Shown: positions 23,774 through 35,108, counted from the first letter of the stretch. The stretch is 64,000 bases of DNA from Chloranthus sessilifolius (GCA_021018995.1 CM037585.1:85412646-85476645); one strand, 5' to 3'. Numbers and translations: made by a program. Notes: generated from the letters alone by a model not told the origin.

Positions 23774-24602
23774 TGTTGTCGCTCCAAGTGTGCCAAAAAT
23801 GTGTGCAAAAAATTAAAGAATTAAAGAATGCTAAATTATATGGATGTTAACTTATGAAAGGGATATCAGCACATTGGGGCTAACACTGGCCTGCAAGATC
23901 AGGGCCAATTGTAGCAAGTTTTAAAAGTAAGTATTTCAAGATCGTCCACAGAGAAGTTTGTCTAAAATGAGAGATAAACCTCCAGATCTGTGCTACCAGA
24001 TCTGGCTCTATAATTATCTAAAATAAAGAATAGATAAAAGAGAGTGTTGGGTTTTGTCACGTTTAACTAAAAGCAAATAAAGAAAAGAACTAACTACGTG
24101 ATCCAGATCCGAGTTGTGGAGGTGTTTAAAATAAGACAAATGCAGAAATAATAACTTCATGTATTTTAGCCTTTGAATTTTAATGGAGAATCTGTAGTTC
24201 AACAGAGCAGATTCAATCTTCATCTGGCTACCAGCACAGATGTAAGAGAAATAAATCCGAATTAAGGAATAGGTTTAGACTTATGGCTGTGATTTGTCAC
24301 AGATCATCAGCTAGCTGTGGCCTATTCTTTATTTCAGAACATGAACATCACTGTAAATGCTGCTTGAATTAGGTTACCAACGCTAATTCGCACAGGGATG
24401 ATAAATTAAGGGAAGTTGGATGCGGATGAGTGAATCTAAAGAAGTCTAATGCACTAAGGTGAACATTCAGAACCCTCGACATGACTCCAATGGAGAAGAC
24501 ACAAATTACAACAACCTTTTAAAATCCAACGTTACAATTACAGAGCACGGCTTCTTAGAGAGCCCTCAGACTTACAGTCTGAGCTTCTCAGAGAGCCCTC
24601 AG
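23774..24602 (-). repeat. Left LTR of element G (3' LTR in its orientation, incomplete)
   Basis: Positions 23774-23992 match 26669-26892 in the other LTR almost base for base. The words AGAGAGCCCTCAGA around 24560-24602 recur at 27515-27535. Between these, the two LTRs hold different sequence. The left LTR is about 0.8 kb against 1.9 kb for the right. No coding region is supported; the short open frame at 24014-24223 has no recognisable product. Confidence 0.7.
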
Positions 24603-25170
24603 ATGGGCAGCCATATCTCTGAAAGAGGCAACTTCAGGAGCAGTCAAGGGTCCATCAGGATTGAATTGAAAAGGTATCCCTAGGGCATGCCCAATGTCCT
24701 CAGCAGTCACAGTTAAGTCACAGTTGTCTATAAAAATAACTAGGGTTGGCACATCAGCATGTTCCTCTGTGACCAGGGTGAGGTTCTGATACCACAGCTT
24801 TGTCATCCTTGGGTAAATTTTCTCAGGTAATGGAGTGAGGATGGTGCTGAGGGAAGCCTCCCTGAGATATCTTAAAGATAGCACGCAATCAGGTTTGGAG
24901 GAGAAAAAAGTTTCATCCACCAATAGCTCAGGTATGAGCTTCTGGGCATCAATGAATGGGTTAGGCAAAACCAAAGGAATGGGTAATGGGGACAACTCAG
25001 ACTCTGGGCTCGAGGCAGCAGGGGTGGGCTCCTCATGGCGTATTTTTTTTTTTCTTTTTCAACCCTATCTGCTTTGTCCATTGAAAGTTTTCTCTTGCAG
25101 ACTTCTTGGCTTTGCCTTTGGCTTTGGGGGTGTTTTACATCTTCTTGGTCAAGATTTAGGGAACATGGCA
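24588..25170 (-). pseudogene. env-like remnant (element G)
   Basis: On the minus strand a stretch of 135 codons (24588-24995) shows the pattern LRYLREASLSTILTPLP, then YPRMTKLWYQNL, then VTAEDIGHALGIPF. This is the same arrangement as in element A (18400-18700) and in the intact reading frame of element E. It is the 'putative plant transposon protein' type domain found in the env position of Athila-group elements. A Lys/Ser-rich N-terminal segment is suggested at about 25000-25170. Fossil; function unknown. Confidence 0.65.
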
Positions 25171-25369
25171 GCAAGAGATTTCTCGGTTTTTCCTATATTT
25201 AAAATGGCCTCAAATGTAGCTTAAGTACCGCAATCACAGAAAGAATAAGAGTAGAAGCGATCATGATCCGAGGGTTTCCTCTGTGTGAGTTTCTTTGCTC
25301 TGAAAAGATCGCGCAGCTGTGATCTACACCTTTGATTTATTCAATTTAACTTTCATATTTCCAAAAGAC

Positions 25370-26050
25370 ACCTCCATGATGCCAGACCTGCATTGAATGC
25401 ATGCATTAGCTGTAGCCAGGAATGGTCTTCCCATAATGACAGGGATGGCAGTGGTACTTTTGGTTGGTTCCATGTCCAACACCAAAAAGTCGTAGGTAGA
25501 AAAACTTGTCTACTCCTACCAAAACATCTTCAATCAACCCCATAGGTTTCCTTTCGGATCTGCTGCCTTGTAACACCACTTGAGTGGGTTTCAATTCTCC
25601 CAAACCTAGCTTCTCATAAGTAGAGGGTTGACACTAGCACCAGATCTAGCAAGGCTTTCTCAATGGTGTGCTCCCCAATGATGCGGGGATTGTGGGGATT
25701 CGAGGTCTTGCATCTTAGGTGGTGTTGCAATTGATAGCACTTGGTTGATTTTCTCCACAAAGGCCGTCTTGGATAAATGTATCCTAGATTGCCTTTTGTG
25801 GGTGCACACCTCTTTGAGAAATTTTGCATAGCGGGGACTGTTGATTGCATCAAGCAGAGGTAGATTAATTTTAACTTGCTTGAATGTCTCCATCATTTCC
25901 TCAATTTTTGTGTTTCCTTTGTCAAAAGGAGAAACTGACTTCATTGCATGGGGAAATGGGAGGTGAGGAACAAATTTCTCCTCCTCATCATTTTCAACAA
26001 TTTTGTTATTTTTCTGTTTTTCATTTTTTTTTTTTTTTTACTTGTTTTGG
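25370..26050 (-). pseudogene. Protease-region remnant, original copy (element G)
   Basis: Minus-strand sequence with the Athila patterns FKQVKINLPLLDAI, AKFLKEVCTHKRQSR and, further on, GELKPTQVVLQGSRSERKP, GLIEDVLVGVDKF and a 'HPCHYGKTIPGYS'-type end. In living Athila elements this is the link from Gag into retropepsin, the enzyme that cuts the polyprotein. The part from about 25630 to 26175 is repeated in inverted orientation at 26895-27497. Broken; fossil. Confidence 0.75.
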
Positions 26051-26179
26051 ATCAGCCCGGGCTCAACAAGAGCCCTTATTTACTACTACTGAAAATATGA
26101 GAAACATCTCAGAGATTTTCTATTTGTGTTTTCAGCTTCTTTTATTTTGTATTTGGTTTTGTAAAAAAAAATAAAAAAT

Positions 26180-26645
26180 CAGCATGCCTAAAAGACAGCA
26201 GAAATTATAATCAAAACAAACATTAAACACAGCAGAATTGCTGGTTCTCAAGAATTTAAAAATAGAAAATGAATACAAAGGAGAAGGGGATGCAAACTCA
26301 AGCAGATCTGCTCCAGCTTTGGTCCAGATGATCTCCTTGTTGATTTGCTGACTGCAAACATCCAAAACTGCAGTACCTTATTCAAGTATTGACAAAATAA
26401 AAAGAAAAACTCAGCACTCTGCCCAAATTTGACAAAAGACAAAAGAGTGGCGGACATTTATTCAAATAACTAGAAGGCAAAGAATAAAACTCGAAAAATA
26501 AAAAAATAAAATTCTCAGAGAAAAGCAGTTTTCTATACAAAAGCTCAGACATTTAATCAAGCACTTGGAATGCAAAGTGCAGGTTTAAAGCAAAAATTAA
26601 AATAAATGAAAATAAACATAGGTTTATCTATTTTAGAACAAACTT
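26180..26645 (-). other. Leader / non-coding region of element G
   Basis: AT-rich sequence between the primer site and the protease remnant; in a complete relative gag would begin here. No gag pattern is recognised and no gene is called. Confidence 0.5.
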
Positions 26646-26662
26646 CCCCGGCAATGGCGCCA
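26646..26662 (-). other. Primer-binding site, tRNA-Asp type (element G)
   Basis: On the minus strand TGGCGCCATTGCCGGGG, one base different from the site of element A. Its place against the left edge of the right LTR sets the element's orientation. Confidence 0.85.
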
Positions 26663-26894
26663 AAAACTTGTTGTCGCTCCAAGTGTGCCATAATTGTGTG
26701 CATTATGAATCAAAAATTAAAGAATTAAAGAATGCTAGGTTATATGGATGTTAACTTATGAAAGGGATATCAGCACATTGGGGCTAACACTGGCCTGCAA
26801 GATCAGGGCCAATTGTAGCAAGTTTTAAAAGTAAGTATTTCAAGATCGTCCACAGAGAAGTTTGTCTAAACTGAAAGATAAACCTCCAGATCTG

Positions 26895-27497
26895 ATTTTT
26901 TTTTTTTTACAAAACCAAATACAAAATAAAAGAAGCTGAAAACACAAATAGAAAATCTCTGAGTTGTTTCTCATTATTTTCAGCAGTAGTAAATAAGGGC
27001 TCTTGTTGGGCCCGGGCTGATCCAAAACAAGTAAAAAAACAGCTGGATAGCAATATGGCTGTTGATTTACATCAGAAAATTCAAAAAAATGAAAAACAAA
27101 AAAATAACAAAATTGTTGAAAAAGATGAGGAGGAGAAATTTGTTCCTCACCTCCCATTTCCCCATGCAATGAAGTCAGTTTCTCCTTTTGACAAAGGAAA
27201 CACAAAAATTGAGGAAATGATGGAGACATTCAAGCAAGTTAAAATTAATCTACCTCTGCTTGATGCAATCAAACAGGTCCCTGCTTATGCAAAATTTCTC
27301 AAAGAGGTGTGCACCCACAAAAGGCAATCTAGGATACATTTATCCAAGAAGGCCTTTGCTGTGGAGAAAATCAACCAAGTGCTATCAATTGCAACACCAC
27401 CTAAGATGCAAGACCCTGGAATCCCCACAATCCCCTGCATCATTGGGGAGCACACCATTGAGAAAGCCTTGCTAGATCTGGGTGCTAGTGTCAACCT
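26895..27497 (+). repeat. Inverted copy of the protease region inside LTR G
   Basis: Reads on the plus strand with the same words as the minus-strand copy at 25630-26175 (FKQVKINLPLLDAIKQVPAY, CTHKRQSR, ALLDLGASVNLL), including the flanking run of T bases and the CCCGGGCTGATCC word. The two arms are separated by about 0.7 kb that holds the leader, the primer site and the LTR edge. Fossil repeat, not an independent gene. Confidence 0.85.
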
Positions 27498-28077
27498 GCT
27501 CTGTTGTCTGAGCTTCTCAGAGAGCCCTCAGATTTACAGTCTTGAATCCGAACTTGGAAGTACAAATCACTCGCAATGGCTCTCAAAGGTAAAATACAAG
27601 AAGGGATTACAGGGGAATCAGATGAGCTTTCTGACCGGAATGGGGGAAACAGAGATGAAAACTCTAAAATCTGGATACCCAAATTGGGCAAATGGTTCGT
27701 CTATTTATAGTTTTCCCTAAGCCAGCTCAGATGTGTATCAACCAATCAGAATTGGATAGATCTGTATCAACCAATAGGAGTCGAGCACCAGGATCCAGAG
27801 TTTCGCGCCAATCGAAATGCTTGATCCGTTCACCAATCAGAAACAGAGGCATCAATTTCATATGTAATTCAAAAATCTGTTTTGAGCTTCTAGAAGTTCC
27901 CGCCAAGTAATTTCATCTTTGGGTGTTCACATGGGGTGGAATATGCCTTTGGTTCGGCTAATCTTCCTAATGTCCTTGGGTTTTAAAACGCATTGGGGCG
28001 TGCAAAGTTTCTGAAATACCTTGGATTTTGCAAATCCCGTAATGCCATTTCGCATAGTTTAAGGGCTTTTTCAAAGT

Positions 28078-28333
28078 AGTTTGGCTCCAATCTCTCTTAA
28101 AGCATTTTGGCTCCAATCTCTTTTCGCAAAGCATTTTGGCTTCAGGAGATCTTTTCGCAAAGGACTTTGGCCGGAGATCTTTTCAAGGGACTTCTCTTCT
28201 TTCGCAAAGCATTTTGGCTTCAGAGGTCTTTTCGCAAAGGTCTTCTCTTCTTTTCGCAAAGTTCAAAGTTCTTTGCGAATAGTAGATGTTCTTTGCGAAT
28301 TGAACTTTTAGCTTCCATTCTTCTTTGCGAATG
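28078..28333 (+). repeat. TTCGCAAAG word array in LTR G
   Basis: About nine copies of TTCGCAAAG, TTTGCGAA or close forms, several followed by CATTTTGGCTTC or CATTTTGGCTCC, in about 250 bases. It lies near the end of the LTR at 28586, which is the start of the LTR in the element's own orientation. Confidence 0.75.
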
Positions 28334-28586
28334 GATCCTTCTTCTTCTTCAGGTCTTTTCTTGCTCTTTTAGGACCTTTTTAGCCATTGCTGAGGCTATT
28401 TCTTCACTCCCTCTTTGAGTTTGACATGCGTTGTCAGCTTTTTGATCATTTTAGGATGGTTTTCGGATTTGGACCTGTCTTTTTGGTTAGCTGCAATATG
28501 AACACTAAAGCACTTATTTAGTCCTCTCCAGGGTCTTTCAAGGCTCATGTTTAGGGGTAAAAAATGGTATTTTTCACTACTTATCA

Positions 28587-28591
28587 GGGTG
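28587..28591 (+). repeat. Target-site duplication of element G, right copy
   Basis: GGGTG after the TTATCA end, matching 23769-23773. Element A sequence continues from here. Confidence 0.85.
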
Positions 28592-28767
28592 TCTTCACTG
28601 AAAACCCTCAGGAGACTTCACTCCTCCACTAGGGATCACCTAGGGGTTTAAAAGGCTTGGTACATATGCTAAATATATCCGTGCGCCCTACGAAAGTGGC
28701 ATTTAATTTTTATATTAGGTTTAATGTAGCTTTGCTAAGGGACTAGCAAAGATTAGGTTTGGGGGTG
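28592..28767 (+). other. 3' non-coding region of element A, right part, with polypurine tract
   Basis: Continues the A sequence, matching 10797-10976 of element B. The tract TAGGTTTGGGGGTG at 28754-28767 abuts the 3' LTR. Confidence 0.8.
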
Positions 28768-31301
28768 TGTTAAGACCTGAAAAGTACCACTTTTCACCCC
28801 TTAACTTAACCTTTGATTAGACCCATAGCCACCTAATAAGTCCTTATTAAGTGTTTTATGTAGGTAGTACCCAGCAGTGAAATAAGGCCAGGAATCCTGC
28901 TAAAAAGCCTGTTTTGGCACCAGAAGTCCCTTAGAAGGATGAAGTCTTAATCTAGACCTGAAAATGAGCCTCGCGCAGTCCAGCTGAGCTTCCCAAGACT
29001 CTACAACAACTTCTCGCATAGATGATTGACTGAAGAGCTTCAGAAACATAAACTCGCATAGCTCTCGCGAAACTCAAGAATAGAACACCTCGCGTAGTCT
29101 CACGTACTTCAAAGTAGACTTCTCTCAACCGTGTGTAGTTCACTCAGAACGGCTGAGAAGAGAGAGCTTCAGAAGACTCCTCGCGCAGCTGTCGTGCAGT
29201 CACCGTGGGATGCAACTATCAGAAGAGAACTCCTCGCACAGTTCTCACGCCATTCAAGAAGAAAGCGTCCTTGCGAAGGCAAAGCCACCCTCACGAAGAT
29301 CAGTTAAGACATGGAACCTCGTGCAGTTCAGAACTCATCAAAGCCTCGCGAGGTAACTTGCAAAGCCCAGTGAAGATAAGTGCTCGCGAAGTTCATGCGC
29401 TATTCAAATCTATCTTCGCAAAGATCAACCTTGTGACTGTTTAAGCTCCAACCCCACGACATCTGAGGCTTTGATGTCCACTCAACCTCGCGACTGCCTG
29501 AAGAGCAAACCAAGCCAACCTCGCGAAGGCTGAAGCTTTAATTTCAAATCATCCTAGCGGAGAACAAAAGCTACCACGCGACAAGTCTGGGAAACAATGG
29601 CTACCTAGCGAAGCTCTGAACCTCAAACTTCCATCTCTTCAGTTGAGGACTTTCTGGGAATTTCTAGCGATTAGGGCACGCACTCCCACGCTCAAATCTC
29701 CATGCACGTGCCCCAAGGCATCAAAGGATCACTATTCGGCCATGTGGCATCATTAAAATTAGGGTTTCTTAACCCTAATGTGCTGCCACACCACTGGTAT
29801 AAATACCCACACTTAGCTGAGGTTTGGGAGCTTAGACTTTCTTTTCTTTCTACATCCTGGAATAGCTAGGAACCCATCTCATTTCTGGGAGACCTGATCT
29901 GAGATCGTTTAGTTTTTCTTTTTATAGTTGTAAGTAGTTTTCTTTTTCTTTTTCCTTCTCTCCATAGTCCATCACTTGCTGGCTATGTCTTTGTATGTAT
30001 TTTGAACTAGATTAATGGAAGTTCTGTAATAGGATCTGTACTTTGTGGGATTTGTGTTTGTGTGTGAGATGCTCTGTGCAAGGCTGCTACCTTGTGATCC
30101 GCCATTACTTTAGCTGTGTTTCAAAGAAATGGAGGATTGATTCTAAGGGCCACTCAGATCCAAGTGACCTGTGTGTCTGGGCTATCATGGTCCTATATAG
30201 CCTTAGCCCCACCACAGGACCCACTAGATCTGAAATCCCCATGGGAGCTTGAGCTGGTAGCCTTGTGACCATGGTGGTAGCAGTGATATTCTTGTTTTGT
30301 CTTGGGCTCCGTGAGGAGGATAACCTCTGGGATAGTTTGTGACCATTTAAGTGGACAGATTATAGCCTTAGGGTGATTCTAATCCACCGATCCAAGATGG
30401 ATCCTTCTTCTTTACACCTGAGCTTGTAGAAGCCTGGTGGGAGATTGTACAGAGGCAGACTCCCCTATATTTGTATAGATCCACCATCAGAAGTTGCATC
30501 TGATCTGGTTATAGAGATTGTAGGCTGGTGACTGGACCATTGTAATCTCACTCAAGCAATGGACAGCTAGATCGAAGGTTGTACTCAATCTCTTACTGGT
30601 TCTATGTGTCTGGGCTATCATGGTCCTATACAGCCTTAGCCCCACATATAGAGCTTTAGAGGTTGAGGTTCCCTATGGATTCTTGAGCTGATAACCTGGA
30701 TGAAGTAGTATATGCAATGATTTACTGGTTATATTTTTACCCATCCCTGGATAGTGGTTCCCCTATGGGATAATCTGTGACCATTTGAGTGGATAGGTTA
30801 TAACCTTAAGGGTGGAATCATGGCAGAGTGATGGGTTGGATCCTTTCTCCTCAGTGGTGATAATGTAGCCACTGGACAGGATTTCTATAACATCAGATCT
30901 GAATCTGAGTTACAAAACTCCTCTGATCTGGGTTCAATAACATACTTCTCACCCTTTTATATTTATTTTCTACACTCCATCCATCCTCTCAACCCTTTCT
31001 GTAGTTTAGACATTAGAATACTTAGAATAAGTGACCTTAAACTCCCCTCCTTTTAGGAGTGCGAGATCTGTAGTCAGATCTGGAGGGACTACTAGAGATG
31101 GCTCCTTTGGAGCTGTAGATCACCTTTCCCTGTGGGACAAACTCTTACTTATCAAAACTTGCTACAATGGACCCTGTATCTTGCAGGTCTAGGATTTCTT
31201 TGTTGTGCTGATTCCATCTCCTGTTTTACTCTTTCTTTGATTTTCAAATAACTTTCACCACCAACCAATAAAGTAAGCACACACTCAAAAATCCGTCAAC
31301 A
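28768..31301 (+). repeat. 3' LTR of element A
   Basis: TGTTAAG...GTCAACA, 2,534 bp, collinear with 13006-15538. TATA box TATAAATA at 29798-29805. The word cluster is at 28950-29620. It is followed directly by gag sequence of element C with no target duplication. Confidence 0.9.
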
Positions 31302-32110
31302 CTTTGATGAAAGAGAAAGACTCGGTCGACATTATCATCGATAACACTAGAGAACCATTAAAGAGCGCGCTCGTCATAAGTGACTGCCCCGACTTCACCG
31401 CATTGCACTCTCAGGCTTCCCGACTAGCGCAACACATCAAAGGCGGGGACCTCACCCTATCCATAGTCACGTCGAGGGTAGGCTCTTCCGATAAATCAAA
31501 ATAAAAAAATAACAAGAAAGCCTTAGGAACCGAGTAGGTTAACACCATTGTCAACCAAGGGCAGAACTCCAGGAATGGAAACTTCCAGCCGCGAAACTTC
31601 AGGCATAATCAAAATCAGCAGCAGTACACGAACCAAGACCAAGGTACGAATCAACAAAGATATGCAAATCAGAACCAGAATCAGGGCTGATACTAGAACA
31701 GAAACCAATATCCCAACACTTATCAGAACCAGAATACCACACAAAATCGACTGAACCACATGCAAAGCTATAATAATGTAGCCCCACCATAAAACTTCAA
31801 CCCAACTAGAGGTCCCTACCAGCCGAGGCGGGAACACTATCCCCCTTTACCTGATATAATTCCCAACATCTGTCATCTTTTTAATACTTAGAATCTCCTC
31901 CGATTCTTATAGGAAAGACCCCGACCATGACCGACAAATCTAGACTATAGCAAATATTATGCATTTCATCGGTATGCGGGACACAATCTGGAAGACTGTT
32001 GGGTCATCCAAGATGTAATTTATGACATGAATGATCAGAACCAAATTGACTGGGAAGGGCTCAGGAATCCTAACCCTACCAATAGTCAATCGCAATAGAA
32101 CTTAGGAATC
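31302..32110 (+). pseudogene. gag: gag remnant, C-terminal part (element C)
   Basis: Begins abruptly with MKEKDSVDIIIDNTREPLKS, matching 56470-56560 of element F inside the Gag core. An Asn/Gln-rich stretch (31580-31760) follows, then a HRYAG-like zinc-type segment at about 31955-32030, matching F at 57130-57200. Gag binds element RNA in living relatives. Fossil. Confidence 0.7.
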
Positions 32111-33060
32111 ATTAATAATCTCATGCCCAACCACAACCAAGTAACATCGGCCCAGGTCACCACCGTGTATCTCCCCGGTCAATCCTCCTTCCATCCCTCC
32201 ACCTTAATCACTCGCATCCAACCCTCCAACACTTTTGCCACTCTTGTGAGAGCTCCTTCACCTCTCCACCCCTCGGCCATGACCACTCGAATCGCCCCGT
32301 TGAGCCCACCTCCTTACCCAAAATTCACTCAAATACGAGTCTACTCCTTTAGGGCCTGAAGGTTATTCCTCCATGGTCACCCACTGGAACCTTCAACCCC
32401 TCCAAATCCTGAACCAACAACATTGTCGCTCCCCTCGTCTAATTCAGAACCTGAGTATGGAGATCATGTTCTTCAAACTGCAGCCCAAATCACCGCATGG
32501 GTAGACAGTGTCACCTAAAAGACCCTAAGCCAAGAAGATAAGATAAGGACTGAGTGTTCACTAAATATAAAAGAAAGTGAACAAGAAGAATATTCTGACC
32601 TGTTCGAGGCATTGGTCTCTGCCTTTCAAGAAGAAGATTACACACAGTACCTCCCACCTTGGAGCAGCACAGTGCAAGTACGTGCTTCGTCCTCAAATTT
32701 CACTCACTTCATGGATACATTAATGTCGAGCAACACCGAGCTCAGTCAACAACTGACTTGCCCGATTCTTAAGTCAGGAACCAATTATCCACCTCTGCCT
32801 TTTCCTCGAAATAAGGATTTTACAAATACACAACCACCAGAGGGGAACGTGAGAGAAAGAGAAGTTAACTTGCCTCTCCAAAATCACATTATCACACCAA
32901 TCCCTGCACCTCAACCACTCCAACCACCTGCACCCAGGGCTTATTGGCCAGGCAAAGAAATTACACTCGAGCTAGGACAAGAATATGACCTTTTACGATA
33001 TCTTCAAAAGATTCCAGCCCAGATATCAATACTAGAACTCATCAAGAAATCACCTGACCA
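32111..33060 (+). pseudogene. Gag-pol linker (element C)
   Basis: Pro/Ser/Thr-rich segment (FHPSTLITRIQP, APSPLHPSAMTTRIAP) leading into a longer open stretch that begins at 32612. It contains one copy of the segment that is tandemly duplicated in element F at about 57570-58073. No enzyme pattern is recognised. Confidence 0.55.
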
Positions 33061-33960
33061 TCACCAACTGTTAATAAGGACACTTAAAGACACACAAGTG
33101 GACGAGGACACAACATTATATGAGGTACATCAAATTGCCCCGGTCATGGCGCAACCTCCGACACTCACTTTAACGGATATAGACATGCCTAAAGAGTCAC
33201 TCTACGAAAGTTCAGCTCCCATATACCTTACAATCATAATTAGAGGATTCTCCGTACCCCATGCATTGGTGGATACAAGAGCAGGATTCAATATTTTCCC
33301 TATCACAATGTTAAAGACACTTAAGTACACGGAGCAAGATGTATGGCCCTCAACACTATCTCGTATAGCTTATGACAGGTCGCGTCGTTTCATCAAGGGA
33401 ACTATCAAACTCCAGGTTCATCTCGAACATGTAACAAAAGATGTCACTTTCCATATTTTTGATTCCTCCAGTGCTTACAATCTTATCTTAGGAAGAAAAT
33501 GGTTAGAGTTAATGAAGGCTGTTGCCTCCACATGCCACCAATGCGTCAAATTCCCATACGAGGACTTCATTATCCATATATACGTTGATGCACCCCTCCA
33601 TGAGATGGACACTGATTACGCGGTGAGTATTTTGACAACCCATGATTCCATATTTACAACGGGCCATATTCAGAAGACTCGAATCCCTGATGAGGCAACC
33701 GTTGCGGAAGTCCGTCCCCCTACCCCTCCTAGTTCTCCCCTAACGCGTCTACAAAAGTTCATAAGAAGAGAGGTTGGCCTAGACCTTTCCAAACTCTACG
33801 ACATCAACCTGACTGCGATAAAAGTTTGGGACCTTATGAATTAGCTCGAGTACATCCCCCACATCGGACTTGGTAAAAACAAGTAAGGTTGTATAGGGCC
33901 TGTTGTCCCAAGAAAAATACACAAACACATACGATTAGGTTACCAATCAGACGGCCCATA
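33060..33960 (+). pseudogene. Protease and G-patch-like region (element C)
   Basis: Part of an open stretch 32612-33844. The retropepsin region lies at about 33200-33560 (GFSVPHALVDT, then IKLQVHLEHVTKDVTFHI, then YNLILGRKWLE). In living elements this aspartic protease cleaves the Gag-Pol polyprotein. Downstream, about 33840-33960, a Gly-rich YIPHIGLGKN...GYQSDGP pattern resembles a G-patch, better preserved in element F (59260-59390). Broken overall. Confidence 0.75.
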
Positions 33961-34093
33961 AGCCGAGTTGTTCCCTACCTCACCAAAATGGTCTCTATAT
34001 GATTACTTCATCTATAGGACCACTGAGAAAGTGGATGTACCAAGGTGGAAGGAAGTTTCCTTCACTAAATCCCAAGAAATGGAAATTAAATGA

Positions 34094-35108
34094 ATGGCTA
34101 AAGCATTCAATGATTTAACAAATCTAAATGACGATATCGACAAACCATTCGAGGGAATCAAACCCTTATTTGACACTAAGGAGTTTACAGAAGAGGAAAG
34201 GGAAGAACCTCTAGAACTCAAGCCGCGAGTAGGAGATTGGGAATCCACTGATGACGAAGATTTTCACATAGCAGCCTTGGAAGATGGTGAAGAGCACTTA
34301 CACTCAACACGGGAAGAGGATGACACCCCACAAGAAGATTTTAGCTCACATAGCATCCTCCTCAGCTTTAGCCTTGAAGGATGAGAATGCCCGTGGGACT
34401 CCCTTGTATTGCTCACCCCTACCAACACTACTGCAGGGCATGCACCAGTATATTAGAATGCTTCACTAGCTGGATCCGACATTCTGCTATAGTAGGATCG
34501 AATGGTTTTGACCTCGTAATGATAGAAGTAATGACTTACCAACTCAGCTATCAGCACAGGAAGAAGAAAATTCCAACAGTCATTTGGTCAACCCAGAAGA
34601 AAATGCTCGCATCGCTCTTATTGAGTTTGAAGAGGAATTTGAACTAGACACTCCCTCGTCGTCAGATGTGCCACAACTCCAAATATTTTGGAAATCTCTC
34701 AAGGAAGAGTGGCAATCCCCTCCGAGCGATGATGAAGACTACTGGATAGACCTCCCTGCACTCGAGTTAGCAGAGCAGGCCAACCAAGGACTTCAAGCAT
34801 TATCAGATCAAAAAGACGAGTTTGATATTAGCCCTAACTCCGACTCAGAAGGATGGAAATTCCCTTGGGAATCTCCTTGCATTTCTCACCATTACCAGTC
34901 TCGCTGTCGGATGTGCGTGCTTATCCTAACATACTATGAAGTTCAGGGGAAAGAGCTCAATACCCTTGAAGAACACCCTCGACAAGAAGAGCAATTACAT
35001 TATAACTCAGAGGATGATAGTTCGATCGATTATGAGGCAATCAATGTGATAGAGGAAATCCAAACATTAGTACCACCGTCACCAGCGTCGCTTTTTCAAA
35101 AGATCTAA
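34094..35108 (+). pseudogene. Acidic linker with two Cys modules (element C)
   Basis: Between protease and reverse transcriptase lies an acidic region rich in Asp and Glu. It carries two similar Cys-containing modules of the form PW-x(3)-C-x(4)-YQ-x2-C-x2-C-x2-IL, at about 34395-34470 and 34855-34940. The spacing suggests a small metal-binding fold, but this is unproven. The same two modules occur in element F. I do not recognise a named family. Confidence 0.55.

Larger units (their letters stand above)
23774..28586 (-). mobile_element. Element G: small Athila derivative nested in A
   Basis: Minus-strand element, 4,813 bp, with ends TGTTGTC and TTATCA and a five-base target duplication. Reading in its own direction: LTR (right side, 26669-28586), tRNA-Asp-type primer site (26646-26662), leader, Athila protease-region remnant (about 25370-26050), env-like remnant (24588-25170), and the second, shorter LTR (left side, from 23774 to about 24602). 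Gag core, reverse transcriptase, RNase H and integrase are not recognised. The right LTR contains an inverted copy of the protease region. It is non-autonomous and rearranged, but both ends and the target duplication are intact. Confidence 0.8.
26669..28586 (-). repeat. Right LTR of element G (5' LTR in its orientation)
   Basis: Runs from TGTTGTC to CACTTATCA, 1,918 bp. It contains three parts: a segment shared with the left LTR (26669-26892), an inverted copy of the internal protease region (26895-27497), and a long remainder that includes an array of TTCGCAAAG words (28078-28333). Plus-strand open frames in 27055-27720 are explained by the inverted protease copy. Confidence 0.7.
13006..31301 (+). 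mobile_element. Element A: Athila-type element without visible pol
   Basis: Plus-strand LTR element. Parts: 5' LTR 13006-15538, tRNA-Asp primer site 15545-15561, gag 15860-17443, promoter-like segment and leader (about 17450-18250), env-like coding region 18251-22044, 3' non-coding region, nested element G 23774-28586, polypurine tract 28754-28767, and 3' LTR 28768-31301. Without G it is about 13.5 kb. No protease, reverse transcriptase, RNase H or integrase pattern is seen between gag and env, so it could only have moved with help from a relative. Gag and env carry several breaks. The flanking pentamers (ACAAG left, CTTTG right) do not match. The LTR pair is a few per cent apart by eye, suggesting a fairly recent insertion. 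Confidence 0.85.

Noticed and set aside
27055-27720. Plus-strand 221-codon open frame in element G taken as a separate gene
   Set aside because: It is the inverted copy of the Athila protease region plus LTR sequence, not an independent gene.
13001-31306. Target-site duplication for element A
   Set aside because: ACAAG and CTTTG do not match in either orientation.
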